A stretch of DNA of 64,000 nucleotides from Sesamum alatum (Eukaryota; Streptophyta; Magnoliopsida; Lamiales; Pedaliaceae): contig JACGWO010000004.1 of the NCBI GenBank assembly GCA_034509735.1, forward strand, positions 17,775,395 to 17,839,394, in the 5' to 3' direction. Of the stretch, positions 45,000 through 57,161 are shown one piece after another. The number at the start of each line of letters is the position of its first letter. The first letter of the stretch is position 1. The translations under genes were made by a program, and so were the position numbers. The notes beneath the pieces are model-generated. The model was not told the DNA's origin. It ran no database searches and saw nothing but the letters and a program-made list of their open reading frames with translations.

Positions 45000-45340
45000 T
45001 TTTTTGATCATGCTAGGTACAGAATATAAATCTTTTAATTCTAACCTAACATGATCACTAACTACTTAGCTAACGATTTCTACAGCTTCAGCAGCAACGG
45101 CCTTGCAATTGCCAAGCCTTAGGACGATCTCGTCTTTACTTAGTCTTCTGCTTATTTTCAATACCTGCAAGTCATTGCAAATGTGAGCTCCTCATCTGGT
45201 ATCTAATACCCAAGAAGCAATGTTAGCGACCATATTAACCTCAACCACAAACATACCTTGCTCGCAGAGGAATTTGGGGCAATCCCTCTTCCAATGCCCT
45301 TTCTCAAGGCAATGAATGCATGTCATTTGCCCTCAACTGT
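45000..45340 (-). pseudogene. CopL zinc knuckle and protease
   Basis: Minus strand from 45340: a knuckle reading CIHCLEKGHWKRDCPKFL (CX2CX4HX4C, intact) and, about 25 codons later, WVLDTR followed by a stop and GAHICNDLQVL. Copia proteases of this type normally read D-T-G-x-x-x-H-I-C. Here Gly is Arg and the next codon is TGA, so the active site is lost. The remainder to about 45000 carries degraded protease sequence with one further stop. Confidence 0.75.
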
Positions 45341-46115
45341 TGCTTGAACCAACCTTCTTCTTTCCCTTGCCTTTCCCCTTTTTGGCAACGAGAATGCTCT
45401 TAGTGTTTGCTGCGGCTGTGACGACCTTTCCTTTTCCTTTCTTCCTTTTCCAGTGTCTGGCACCCTTGCCTTTTGCTTTGGAAATCGAAGCCTCTCCAAC
45501 CAATACCAATGGCGTAGACTCTTTTGCTCGTTGCCTCATATTGGACCAACATACTTATTAACTCATGTATGCCCTTCTCAAGTGTATTTATGTTATAGTT
45601 AATAATAAATTGGTCGAAGGAGGGTGGGACTGACTAAAGGATCACATCAATGTACGTCTCATGATCGAGCCCTGCTTTGAGGTCCTCGAGCTTTTCCACA
45701 GGAATAAGCATCTTGACCCCATGCTCATGTACAGAGGATCCTTCGGTCATCTTTGTTTCAAAGAATGCCTTCGTAGCGACATACCTAGTATGCCGGTTTG
45801 GGACTGCATAGCAATCCTTCAAACGAGCCATTATGGAAGGAACATCATCTAGCCTCTCATATTGTTTTTGCATCTCATTGGTCATAGATGCAAGTATGAC
45901 GCTACGGACTTTCCGGTTATCCTAATGTCACAACTCGAACGTCTCATGTTCTTCTGGCGTGGATTCCTCTGGAAAAGTCCGAGGAAACGGCTTGTCCATA
46001 ACATAGCCTTGGTTATCATAATCGAGGATTATCCTCAGATTGTGCAACCAGTCGTTATAGTTTGTTCCATTGAATTGTTTGTCTCAAGTATACATGATAG
46101 TGGATTCTTAGACAT
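45341..46115 (-). pseudogene. CopL gag
   Basis: An ATG at 46115-46113 opens a frame that soon shifts; the capsid N-terminal signature NDWLHNLRIILDYDNQGYV is read at about 46030-46085 and FPEESTPEEHETFEL just after, then a stop. The 83-codon frame 45885-45634 (MTNEMQKQYERLDDVPSIMA, MEKMTEGS-like KAFFETKMTEGSSVHEHGVK, LEDLKAGLDHETYIDVIL) is the conserved copia Gag core. A Lys/Gly-rich tail follows at 45539-45333 (HWKRKKGKGK, KKGKGKGKKKV) just before the knuckle. Gag forms the particle and binds RNA through the basic tail and knuckle. Confidence 0.8.
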
Positions 46116-47569
46116 GGTTAAATCTACGTTTAAAATAAAAGCAAGCAATCAACAGATTGTAGTGGTATTAAATAACAAATTAAAAGATTCGGACTTTAGT
46201 TATTTAATGCTCCCACTATTTTTATGAAAACTCGTCACTCTCAAATGTCATTTTTTGGAAACCCTTTCCTAGTGGGCTTGGGATGCACAAACGAAATTCT
46301 CCACACCGTTTTTAAGACTCGTATGGAAAATAGCCTTGTGGTAGGTATTCCATACCATTCTTGTCCAACGAAATTCCCAAGTTTTGCCTCACCTCCTCAC
46401 GTGATCCCGAGGACTCCAAGCAAATCACGTCACTAGGTGTTAGACCCGACCCATCAATTGAAACGTAGCACTCACTATCGCCCACACGACTCGTAAGACA
46501 GGAAACATGAGTGTATTCACTTTGTTCACAACAATCATACAGTCAGACCAAAAGACGTGCCACGACTCGTGAGACCACGCAATTAACTGAAACTAGCTTC
46601 CTCACTTTTGTCATGGATGGAAGGCTTGGACGAACAATGCAAGTTCTAGTCCATTTATTAGGGATCTAATATTTTAGCTTGGTCCAACCAAGTGAGTGTT
46701 TTAACAAACCGAGATCTCTTCACGTGATACAAAATTTTCATGCTTTGATGAAAACATGATAAATAAACCATTCATTCATCATTCTTCAACATGCAAAAAT
46801 AAAAGTCTAGCGCGCCCCCTGTTGGATGATCACAAGCCCGAAACCTGTGCAACCCACTAAGCCCACAGTAGATCTATGGTCAATCTATGGTTGGTCCTAA
46901 ACAATTACATATTTATGTAGAAATCCATCAACACACTAATGGGCCTTGCCTCTTCATCCACCGGGCCTCCAAGGCTTCGGATCTCCTTGGACCTCCTTGG
47001 ACTCCTTCTGGGCCTTCCTCGATCTTCTTTATTTACAAAAAATAAAAAAGAAAAATATCTCACTTTTACCTACTCTCATTACAACTGAAAAGAAACCCCG
47101 ACGAACACCTGGGGGGAGTACATAAGGAGGGAGGAAGAAGGCCTTATTATTCCAAGACAACCAGAAAGATAAGGAAGCAAAACGAGGCACATAGGCCCAA
47201 AAAAAAATAAACCATACATTCAGTTTAAGGACTTTGTGATCATCCATTCGTCAATCTCATCAACGCAAATAACAATATTACACATCCGAGTAAAACATGC
47301 TATTCAACAAAATACATGACAACCAATATCATACATAGCAAAAAATAAATGCAATATTTCTACACAAGAAAATTGACCATCGGTGCAACCGTTGCAATAT
47401 TTCTTGCTAGGAAATACTTTCATCATTATTAAGACAATATTAAATTTTAGGAGGTTCCAAACTAAACTCAAAATAAAATATTTTAAAATAATGAAAAGGT
47501 GTAGAAAATAATTGTAAAAAAAAATCCAAAAATAAAAATTTTGGAAAAAATAATACAAAGACGAAAAAC

Positions 47570-48125
47570 GGCAACGGCCACCGTTGCCGGCAGCCCCAGC
47601 CTGGCCTAACAATAGGCAAAGCCCTTGTGCACGCGCACGCACGCCTGGTGCCCAACCAGTCACTTGCACGCGCACATGCGCCCAACTAGCATGCCCAGCA
47701 CGTGCAGGAGACTGGTTGAGCAGCCCGTGCGCACGGGCGGCTAAACCAGTCACCTGCACGCACTGGGCATGCTAGTTGGGCGAATGCGTGCAGGCTTCCC
47801 TTGCCTGGACGCGCCAGACCGCAACCCTACATGTGCAACCGACTGGTCGGCCCTGTGTTCGCGTGCGTGGGTGTGCTGGCCGGGCAGCAAAGCACAGGCT
47901 CCCTTGCTTGCGCATGCGGCCGACAGGTCGCTCTCTGTCGATCGCGCGTGTTGGGCGCGCTAGCCCGACGATAACGCGTAGGTTCCTCTGCTTGTGCGCA
48001 CGACAGGCAAATCTAGCTGCAGAGCCTATGCGCAGTGTGCACGCTTGGCCAGGGATCTGCGCGTAGGCTCCCTACTTACCCGCGCGCCTAGCCGTGCGCA
48101 CTGCGTGTGTAGTCAGCTGATGGCT
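47570..48125. repeat. GC-rich repeat block in the CopL leader
   Basis: A 550-bp island of very high G+C in otherwise AT-rich DNA. It is built of recurring phrases such as aaccagtcac(c/t)tgcacgc (47654-47671, 47744-47761), gcgcgctag and cgtaggctcc/cgtaggttcc (47977-48072). Confidence 0.75.
47679..47782. repeat. Near-perfect 104-nt hairpin in the CopL leader
   Basis: Outer arms of 30 nt (47679-47708 and 47753-47782) are complementary at 28 positions. The inner arms gactggtt/aaccagtc extend the stem, and the apex is the perfect palindrome cccgtgcgcacggg (47723-47736). In the element RNA this would be a long stem between the primer site and gag. Confidence 0.85.
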
Positions 48126-48350
48126 GCTGTCGTCGTCGTTTTCAGTTTTTGCCATTATTTTTTGCACCCTTTTCCCAAGAAATCAAGAAAATAATTCAAG
48201 ATACACAAGAATTCCATGATCATGCTTTCTAGTGCAAAATTAACGCAATAATCCCTACAATTTTCAACATGCTTTAATATCGAAAATAAAGCTACGTAAA
48301 ACATGCTCATACACGTACATCAAATAAAACCCTAGGTCTTCACCGAACTG

Positions 48351-48364
48351 GGCTCTGATACCAC
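48351..48364 (-). other. CopL primer binding site
   Basis: Minus strand reads GTGGTATCAGAGCC right after the 5' LTR end (...CGCTTACA), complementary to initiator tRNA-Met. Confidence 0.85.
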
Positions 48365-50849
48365 TGTAAGCGAAGCGGATCGGCGGGAGAGAGGGCGTGC
48401 GTAGAAGCGCGGGGGCATTTAAAGCATAATAAAATGTAAACATGCATAACAATAACAAAATACAAAATATGATCAAGGTCTGTTCCCATGATTCTCCCGG
48501 ACGTTCGGGGGTATCTCATGAATAGAAGAGAACATGGAAGATTCATGGAGGCCATAGAGTTGAACGAAGAAACAAAAACGTAACAAGTGTACTCACCCTT
48601 GTAGTCTTTCTTCATTCGGCTACGCGCGTTGTTCCCAAATTTTCCACCTAGATCTCAATGTACAGATCCTCTAAATCGTCCACACAATCCACTAGAATCT
48701 TAATACCCTCGTGCTAGTAAGATATCAAAGAATGGGGAGAAGGCAATCGACTGAAAGAAATCGGTGGATCGTCCCGGGAATTGCGCGAATGCGGAAGTGC
48801 GATACAAAATAACATACAAAAATTAAAGCATGCTTTTAATAATAAAATAACACGCTCAATGGGTGTACCCTTGAGATTCCCGGTATTCGGTGTATCTCAT
48901 GATTAAACAACATGTAAAGAAATCATGGAGGCCATAGAGTTGAAAAATAAAGAGAGACGAAAAATAAAACGAGACCTACCCGTTGTCGTTTTCGTCTTCA
49001 ACGGCTACACGCGTTGTTCCCCGTTTTGCACCGAGATCTCGTTCTTGAGACCCTCCAAATCGTGACACACGATCCACCCACGTATCTTGCACGTCGTGCT
49101 AGCAATGAACAAGTGTATATTTTTGGAGTGGATGAATCAACAACACGTTATCAATTAACGGTATTGATTCATCTAAGTTCTAATGTTTCCAAGAACAAAA
49201 GAACTAAAAAAAATATTTTCTTGTAGAGAGAGAGGGGGCGGACGAGAGGCAAGGGGAGAGAGTCGAGTGTGTGTTGTGTGTGTGTTGGAATTTCATCATC
49301 CTTCAAAAAGTTGGAAGCTAGAGGTATTTATAGAGGAGGAGTTTAATCCTCTTAAAACTCCTACTCTAAGAACTCTAATTTGTCTAGGATTTTGACCTAG
49401 TCAAACAAATCCTAGCCTTCCATCTCCCCTTTCCATCTCAACCGTTGATTTTAATTTAATGGAATATTTAAATCCCATTAAATATTCCAAAAGGCTAAAA
49501 AAATAAATAAACATTAATATTTATTCTAAGCCCATTAAATCAACCCTTTAATAAATCCTATTTATTAATTTAATTCCCTTTATCAAATAGAAGGAATTAA
49601 TTTCTCCAAGAAAATATAGAACCCGATTAAATCTAATTTAATCATTGCTTTACTCCAATATTTAATTCCAAATTAAATACTAAGTGTGTGTGGATAGTGT
49701 GTGACTCTTTAGGTTCACCTTTCAGCTAGACTTGGTCGGACTCCTAGAATCCGCCAGTTACCATGGGTGGCCATCTAGCAACGGTCCATGGCACTAGAGA
49801 CTAGGTGAAATAATTGGGGATGAACATTTAGGCTCTAACAGTACACTTGTCCTTATGTCTTCGGTCTCATCACTTAGAGTCTAGGGCACGGAAAAAGCAG
49901 GTACCCATTTTGGACCTAAGTGTCGGTCTGTCCCTTACTAAACGCCGCAAGGGAAACCTTTCCCTTCTGTTCAGTTACTGTGGCCACAGATTTCAGGGAC
50001 AAGACACAGAGCATACATGAGACTCAACTGTCAATACCTTTTAACAGGAGACAGATCCTTTCTTGGAAACTACTGTCACTCTGTACACCTGAGCTGCACT
50101 AGACATGGCTTATGACTACTCAAGAGTATTTTGGCAATCTCTCACCATATCTAAATACAGACCTGATGCACAGGTAAACTCAGCAGTTCCTCAAGTCAAA
50201 GGACTTGGCCTGTACCGTTGGAACCGGGAATACACGTCATACCTTGCTGACCATACTCAAGGTCCTCCGTAAGACGGTTCCCGCGAGTCACCTCAGTCAG
50301 CTGCTTCCTAGCATGCTGACCCACTAACACTGCTTAGACGACCTTCGTCACCCGTCGATGAAATACGACAGCAGATGCTTAGTGCAAGTCTCAAAGGGAA
50401 TCCCGGTACCCATTTTCGGGATTCCTTGACTTTGAGATTTTCGGACTGATTCGGTAAGACTGATTTCATGGACCTACCTCCAAGCGTAGTCCCAGTCTCC
50501 GAAATCGATTCTCAGTCCGTGGGCTTTGTTTGCGTAGTGAACAGAAATGTAAATGCAGATATAAGTGAACGTAAACAAAGTATTGCCATATGAATTTTCA
50601 CTTCTTTATTCATAAATGTTTTTATCAAATACCAAAAAATGTCTAGACATAGGTTACATATTCCTGCCAAAATTGGCTTATATGGTCACCTATTCTAACA
50701 TCGACTAGACGTTATTATTTAACGTGATCGACTGTTCATGTGCTTCCTTGTATCAAAGACAAGAAAGCAAGAAGGGCTTTTGGAGGTGAGGAGGGAGGAG
50801 GAGAGTGCCGACAAGGGGCGCCGGTTTTGAGAAATGAGACTGAGTAGTG

Positions 50850-50880
<31 letters not shown>

Positions 50881-52377
50881 TCTTTTGAGTTTATATAGAG
50901 TAGTATTCCTACTCCTACTAAAACTCTGCAAAAGGAGACACACTTTTATTAGGATTTGACCTAGTCAAATCCTAGTCAACCAAGGCTTTGATTAAGTCAA
51001 ACTTAATCCTAGCCCTGCATCTCATCTAGCCCCAAGATTAAATCTCGTTTCATCCATCCTTTGATGGGCTTTATGGAATGGACCTCTAAATCTAATTTAA
51101 ATGGTCTAATAAATTCTAATGGGCATCTAGTAAAAATCTAATAAATTCTTAAGCCCAAAATTAATATATCCATCTCTTTAATCTAATTAAAAAGGAACTA
51201 GCCCATCCCCTAGTTTCATAAATCTAATTTATGATTCAATCCCAATTAATCCAATTAACTCTCAAAGGCTTGATACTCCAAAAGGATAACTAATTTAATC
51301 TAATTAAATCATCCAATCACTCGAATTAATTCCAAATTAATTCCTCTACTTCTAGTGAATTGGGTTTGACTCTTTAGGTTCACATTCAGCTAGACTTAGT
51401 TAAATCTCCAATCATTTCTATGATCGAAATTCGTCTGTCACCATGGGTGGCCGTCTAGCAACGGTCCATGGCACTACAGACTAGGTGGAATCATGGTGTA
51501 AACATTTAGGCTCCCGAATGCATACGAGTATGGTCCTTCCGTCTACCGTCTTATAGCTATAGTCTAGGGTATGGAATTTGGACGTCGGTCCACATCCTTA
51601 ACTTAAGCCTTCACTCGTTCACCCAGTGAATGTCACTGGGATCCTATCCCACTGTTCAGCCACTGTGGCCATAGATTTTATAGGGAACGACTCTTAGAGT
51701 GTAAGTGAGACACTACTGTCAACCGTTGATAGGAGACGAGTTCTTTCTTAGAACTCACCGTCCACACTATACATCCTGACTGCACTAGATAAAGCTTATA
51801 GCAACCAATCTTTCGACTCGGTAGCCTTTCGCTAAACCTAAGATACAGGCATGGTGTGTATGTGACTGATGTAGTCCCTTAAGTTCGAGGACTAATCTCG
51901 TACTATCGGAGCCGGGAATACGAATCATACCGACCAACCCACTCAAAGTTTCCCATACGGCGATTCCGATGAGTCCCCTCAGTCAGTCAGCACCGAGCCA
52001 ACTAACCCGCTAATATTGCATGCACGACCCTCGTCACTATTCCAATGAAACACGGTTGCAATCCTTAGTGCAAGTCTCGATTGGACCCTCGATACCCAAT
52101 CTCGAGGTCCTTGACTTGGATAATTTGAGACGGATCCATAGAGGTTGAATTCATGACTGTCAACCTATACGCAGTCCAGTTTCGTGGATTAACGTATCCA
52201 GTCTGTGGGCTTTGCTTGTGCATTAAGCAGTAATACATAATAAATGAACACGATCAAAGTATAAAATGCCATTAACTGAAAATCACTTTTATTCATAATA
52301 ATTTGTTTATACCATAATTGTCAAAAACAGGTTACATAAGCCTAATTAGATTGGCTTCACGATCACCTATTCCAACA
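48365..52377 (-). repeat. CopL 5' LTR, interrupted once
   Basis: Segments 48365-48751 and 50706-52377 align with the left LTR. Without the nested solo LTR the length is about 2.06 kb. A (GT)n microsatellite of about 30 bp at 50848-50880 is absent or much shorter in the partner (37870-37890). Frames at 48264-48615 and 50719-50943 are repeat sequence. Confidence 0.9.
48752..50700 (-). mobile_element. CopL solo LTR nested in the 5' LTR
   Basis: 1949 bp, starting TGAAAGAAATCGG and ending ACCTATTCTAACA on the plus strand, flanked by an exact 5-bp duplication tcgac (48747-48751 and 50701-50705). The partner LTR has the uninterrupted order caatccaccagacgctatt at 37725-37743. It contains the CopL LTR blocks (ggctacacgcgttgttcc, tagacttggtcgg, ttaccatgggtggccatctagc) but no internal domain. 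Frames 49014-49226, 49183-49395 and 49920-50102 are shadows. Confidence 0.9.
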
Positions 52378-53579
52378 ATAAATCCCAGGAAAATCGAATG
52401 CAATAGCACTAGAAATTGAAATAAAATGAAGCTAAAGACATCAAAAGAGATAGTCATTGTATAGAAAAAGTTTGTGCCAATAAGAGTTAATATATACAGA
52501 GAGTTTGTTATCCTCAGAAATGAAGAAATAGAAATTACATCCTATTGTTGGTGTTCATTACATCTGTACAGTAGTTACATTTCAAAAATATAAATCCCAA
52601 CTAAATTGTGAGGGAAAGGGATACCTCGTCCAAAGAGTTGAAGTTATCAACTATATATGCCGAGTGTTCTTCCTTCATAAGATTAGTGTTTATTGAAGTT
52701 CCTCCTCTTGCTTGAGGTGATGTTGATAATTAGTGTCTGATGAACTTCCAGCATGCTATGGTGACTGAGATTTATAGCTGGTATAATAGAGTATCCCGCA
52801 TTTCGAGTCGATTGACTATAAAAAAAATTTCGTGGTCTTCATCGTGCAATGATTCACTATTTCCTATAATGTGGGAGATATTATATTGACTTCAAAAGCA
52901 AAAAGCTCTGCATAAATAATATCAAACAACAAACTCAATTAATGAAGAGTAACTCTTGATTACGTCAAGTATCAACCCAAAGTAATAAAGGTTTGACTAG
53001 GCCCAAATGCATCTTTTTTAAGATCTAATATCATCAACAGTCTCAAAAGCAGAAAATGAAGATGAATACATAATTGGCCTGAGGTGAGATTTTGAAGAAA
53101 CTCTAATATAGAAAATAAATTACTCTTTTGCATTTTGGGGTGTTTGAATAACCTCAACAGAAAAATGAACTATCTACATTAAGAAGTGCGACCAACAACA
53201 ACATCAAGGATGACATTCCATAGTGAGAAGTGTTTCTAACTATATGTCTCCACTCCCCATTAATCTCATCATATCGAAGGCACGCAATGATAACAATCTA
53301 CATGTAATAATAATAATAATAATAATAATAATCCAATGTGCAACTTCTATACTGGTCAGAAATGTTGAAAGATGTTAAACTTTTTATTAATATGATCTTG
53401 GCGGCCAAGTAAAGAGAATAAACATATCCAATTTGAATCAATTTCCATTACTCTTACTTTATCTCTTTTTCTATCTACCAGACAACAAAACTCTATAGAT
53501 CGAGGAAATAAAATTCATGACTCATAAGAAAGCACATACAGATAATAACTAAATTCAAAGGTTGTTGATTATTTTGTTT
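52378..53579. other. Unassigned DNA with (TAA)n microsatellite
   Basis: No element or gene is recognised. A (TAA)n run lies at about 53307-53332. Short minus-strand frames around 52972-53300 hint at an eroded coding fragment but match no domain I can name. Confidence 0.4.
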
Positions 53580-55285
53580 TACTTGCCTCTTTCCTTTTAC
53601 AAATATAAAGTTGTTGAAGTGAAAATTATGATCTTGCTAAGTTTTATTCATTTAATTGAATTTATTAATCAGATATTTAATTATATGTGCAGGTGTTTAA
53701 TTAATTGCTATAATAGTGAGGAATTGATAAAATAATTTATAGAATTATTAAAAATTATATTTGGAAATTATTTATTTATTAAAATAAAATATGATATTTT
53801 TGAGATAACTTAACCAAAGGATGTTATTAAGAATATAAAAAGTATGTAAGATTTATAAAATAAATTCTTATATGTTAACGAACAAGTGATGTATATATAT
53901 ATATATGTATATCGAAAGCTTAGGATATCTAGTTTACTTAGAAGAAAATAGAACAGAGATTTGAATTTCAATAAAAATAAAATATTAAAAAGATTGGTGA
54001 AAAGTGTATAAATACTATTTACTAGTTTATTTAGAATTTACAACATTCTCGATATATTGATTATATGTATTACAGTTCATATAGGACACGAGGATAAAGT
54101 ACAGGACTGACTACTAACTATATCACTGTAAAATTGAGATAAGTATAATTAATTGGATTTATATATATATATATATATATATATTTGTTTTATTTATGGA
54201 TATATCTATTTGTTTGTAAACTTGAATGGTAATTTTTTAGTTGCATATCTAAAGTACATTGTCGTTATGTGTATCCTATGTGCTCATGCTTGTAATAAAT
54301 ATGGTGAATGATTATGAAATACTTCTATTTGGTTGTCGATTGGAGTTGAATGATGAAGTTCCTAATGTTGTGATGATAAATTGAGATAACAAGATAACTT
54401 ATGTGACTAGGGATATATTTAATGGTTTATGATTGTGAATAACGATGATGTGATTGATGATGTGATATGTGATATGAGAAAAATGAATATATAGCTCGCT
54501 AGGTAGCATGGCGTACAGGGTACTGGGGTATTCCGGGTAGTGGAGAATATCTTGTGCTGATAGCTACACATTGGGGTGGTATGGGGATGCTATGTTCGTG
54601 TGATGTCTTACCCTGATATTGCTACACATTGGGTAGTGTGGGGATATCACATTCAACAGGTAGCTTGGGAAACCCATTGATTGATGATGATCATGACTGG
54701 CAAACCCATTGAATGATGTACTCTAGCTTGGGAAAACAGTATCTTAGGAAAATAAACAATAACATTAAATGTATTGTGTCATGGATTGATCTACAATTGT
54801 TGTATTGGTTACTTCATAATGCTGGTGATTGCATAATGAATATATTTTGGTTGATGTCATTGTATGAAATTTTTCTTGTTGCGTATGTGTGTGTGTATAT
54901 ATATTTAAGGTGGTTAGATATAATTATTGAGTAGGCAGCTCATCCTTGCAACATATTTTTTAGGATATAAGTCATAGTAACTAGTCGAATCATTAGTCGA
55001 TCACCAGTATCACTAGGTGGGTCAAGTGATATCTTGAGTTGGGAACTCTAGACTTTCATTGGATTAGTATTTCAAGTTCTGTAATAACTAGAAACTTTTC
55101 TCTTCTCTTTTTCTTTTTTTTATGCTCATAATGCTAAGGTTGAGAATTAAATACAATATTTTGGTGACGTATGTCATTCCGTGATATTTATGTAATATAT
55201 TGGTGAAAATAGTAATTATCTTATTGGGCTTAAATGTGAGTTTCTTATGAAATGAAATGTATTTATGAAGGGGTGCTACATTGGG

Positions 55286-55298
55286 TGGTATCAGAGCA
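55286..55298 (+). other. Primer binding site of the degenerate gypsy
   Basis: TGGTATCAGAGCA, five bases after the LTR end. Confidence 0.75.
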
Positions 55299-55491
55299 GG
55301 AATTAGATTCCATGAGGATATTTGGTGAACAGTAGTATGGTTGAATCCATAAAACATATGTTATGAATCGAATTGCATATGTTGGTTTCATATAGGATGG
55401 AATATCAGGTAAACACGCTGCTGATGCAAAAGAGTTATTAGAGTATGTACATGGCAATATATCACCATTTAAGTATGATATATATGTATTT

Positions 55492-55920
55492 ATGTTTGTT
55501 GGTAGGACTATACTAGTTAATACAGTAGTAAGATCTTGTCTATCGATAATGGATAGTGTTACACTACATGCGTATTTGATTGTGATAAACCTTAAAGAGT
55601 TTAACGTTATTCTAGTAAGGGATTCATTATTCAGTAATTACGCCATTGTTGACTGTAAAACAAAGGAAGTGGCTATAGAAGTTAATAGGCAAATGAAGAC
55701 TGTAACTATGGGAAAATGGAGAGTCATGCCCAACTATTTAATTTCTGTTGTGACTGCCTTCAATTTAATAAAAGAAGGGTGTGAGGCATATTTAGCTAAC
55801 GTGCATGATACCACAATGGTTAGTCTAGGTGTATTAGATGTCCTGGCACTTAGAGAATTCTTTGATGTTTTTCCTGAGAAATTACCTTGGTTACCACTCA
55901 TCGAGAAGTAGATTTTGAAA
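55492..55920 (+). pseudogene. Degenerate gypsy protease region
   Basis: A 139-codon frame starting inside the protease. VINLKEFNVILVRDSLFSNY corresponds to the conserved second half of the aspartic protease (usually D-V-I-L-G-M-D-W-L), followed by AIVDCKTKEVAIE and ALREFFDVFPEKLPWLPL at the join with the reverse transcriptase. The active-site D-P/T-G is not present, and gag directly precedes only as remnants, so an internal deletion of gag and the first part of the protease is likely. Confidence 0.7.
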
Positions 55921-57161
55921 TACAGACTTTTCTTGGGCCATTACCTATTTTGATTGCACCATATAGAATGGCTCCAATACAATCATAGGAGCTGAAAAAG
56001 CAAATACAAGAGTTATAGAGAAAAGATTCATTAGAAAAAGTACTTCATCATGGGGAGCATTAGTGTTGTTCGTGGAAAAGAAGGATAGTAGTTTGAGGTC
56101 GTGCATTGATTACTGCCAATTGAATAGAGTGACAATGAAAAAATATACACATCACCAAGAATTTATGATTTTCTAGACCAATTGAAATAAGCTACAATCT
56201 TTTCAAAGATCGATCATACGCTTGGTTATTGGCAATTCGGGATAGCAGAGACGGATATGCCTAAAACAACTTTTTACACACTCATTATGGTCGTTTTGAG
56301 TTTTTAGTGATCTATTTCCAATTAAAAATGGACCGATGGCGTTCATGGCATTGATGAATCACATATTTCAGCAGTACTTGGACCAATTTGTGATAATTTT
56401 TATGGATGTCATCTTTGTGTGTTCGATGAGTAGACAGGTTGATGAACAACATCTGAAAATAGAGTTGCGGATCTTGAAAGAGAAAGAGTTGTATGCTAAG
56501 TTAATTAAGTGTGAATTTTTTGGTGAATCGGGTAGTTCTTCTAGGACAAGTGAAATTTAGTGTTAGGTTATACTTGACCCTGCAAAGGTGAAAACTATTA
56601 TGGAATGGAGAATATCAGAAAAATGTAACTGAAGTTCAAAGTTTCTTAGGATTAGATGGCTATTATAGGAGATTTGTTGAAGGCCTCTCCATAATTTTTG
56701 GCCCTTTGACGAAGTTATTAAGGAAGGGGGTAGCTCTTCACGGGACTGAACAGTGTCCACAAAGTTTTGATGAGTAACGAAAAGATTGACATCGACTCTA
56801 ATTTTAGTATTACCATCTGGTAGTGGTGGATACATGATGTATACAGATACCTTGAACAAGGTCTAGGGTGTGTATTAATGGAAAAATAGGAATGTTGATT
56901 TCGTATGCATCTCGCCAAATAAAGAGCCACTAGGTAACTTACCCCATGCATGATTAGGAGTTAGCAGCAATTATACATGCATTGGAGATTTAGAGACACT
57001 ATTTGTATGTAGAAAGATTTCAAGTTTTCAAGGATCATAAGAGTTTGAAATACTTTTTGATGCAGAAGGAGTTGAATTCAAGACAAATTAGGTGGATATA
57101 ATCATTAATGGAATATAATTATACTATTGTTTCATCATAAAAAGGCAAATGTAGTAGCAGA
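55921..57161 (+). pseudogene. Degenerate gypsy reverse transcriptase and RNase H
   Basis: Motifs are spread over all three frames: [14 protein letters not shown] (55950-55985), [20 protein letters not shown] (about 56045-56105), IDHTLGYWQFGIAE (56208-56250), the 74-codon frame 56336-56560 with MALMNHIFQQYLDQFVIIFM and DVIFVC (the Y/F-I-D-D is changed to M-D-V), FLGLDGYYRRFVEGLS (56645-56690), and RNase H traces with LIHALEI and KDHKSLKYFL up to 57160. The altered catalytic motif and roughly ten breaks show long inactivity. Confidence 0.7.

Larger units (their letters stand above)
46116..48350 (-). other. CopL 5' untranslated leader
   Basis: About 2.2 kb between the primer site and the gag ATG, without a conserved frame. 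It contains direct-repeat phrases around actcgtaagaca/actcgtgagacc (46490-46580), an AT-rich part (47260-47560), a GC-rich block (47570-48125) and a final aacatgctt-rich part next to the primer site. Frames inside the GC-rich block (47304-47759, 47440-47685, 47584-47775, 47769-48194) are long only because the block is poor in stop codons. Confidence 0.65.
37347..52377 (-). mobile_element. Complete CopL Ty1/copia element with three nested insertions
   Basis: Minus-oriented element of 15 kb. LTRs are 37347-42059 and 48365-52377; after removal of nested insertions both are about 2.04-2.06 kb. Both begin TGTAAGCGAAGCGGATCG on the plus strand and end in (C/T)C(T/C)AACA. The internal region (42060-48364) has a primer site at its right end and a purine tract at its left end, and encodes gag, protease, integrase, reverse transcriptase and RNase H. 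Flanks are atgaa (37342-37346) and ataaa (52378-52382), a 4/5 match. The LTRs differ visibly, and all ORFs are broken, so this is an old insertion. Nested are a Mutator-like MITE and two CopL solo LTRs. Confidence 0.9.
53580..57161 (+). mobile_element. Degenerate Ty3/gypsy element, truncated
   Basis: A plus-oriented relic: an LTR ending gggtgctaca at 55280, a primer site at 55286-55298, then protease, reverse transcriptase and RNase H in order, cut at 57161. The LTR part resembles the gypsy LTRs at 34402 and 57559 in order (atatgtgcaggtgtttaat, then ttattgagtaggcagctcatcc, then aggtgggtca), but its left boundary is unclear. It also holds an imperfect tandem of about 55 bp around gctacacattgggg (54561-54655) and several (TA)n tracts. 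Gag is missing or beyond recognition. It is older than the gypsy at 28820. Confidence 0.75.

Noticed and set aside
47304..48194. Overlapping long frames in the GC-rich CopL leader as genes
   Set aside because: Several frames on both strands are open together because the block is GC-rich and poor in stop codons. The sequence is repetitive and lies between primer site and gag.
52972..53300. Possible receptor-kinase-like exon on the minus strand
   Set aside because: Only short frames with a few suggestive words were seen. No kinase motif or conserved exon boundary could be read.
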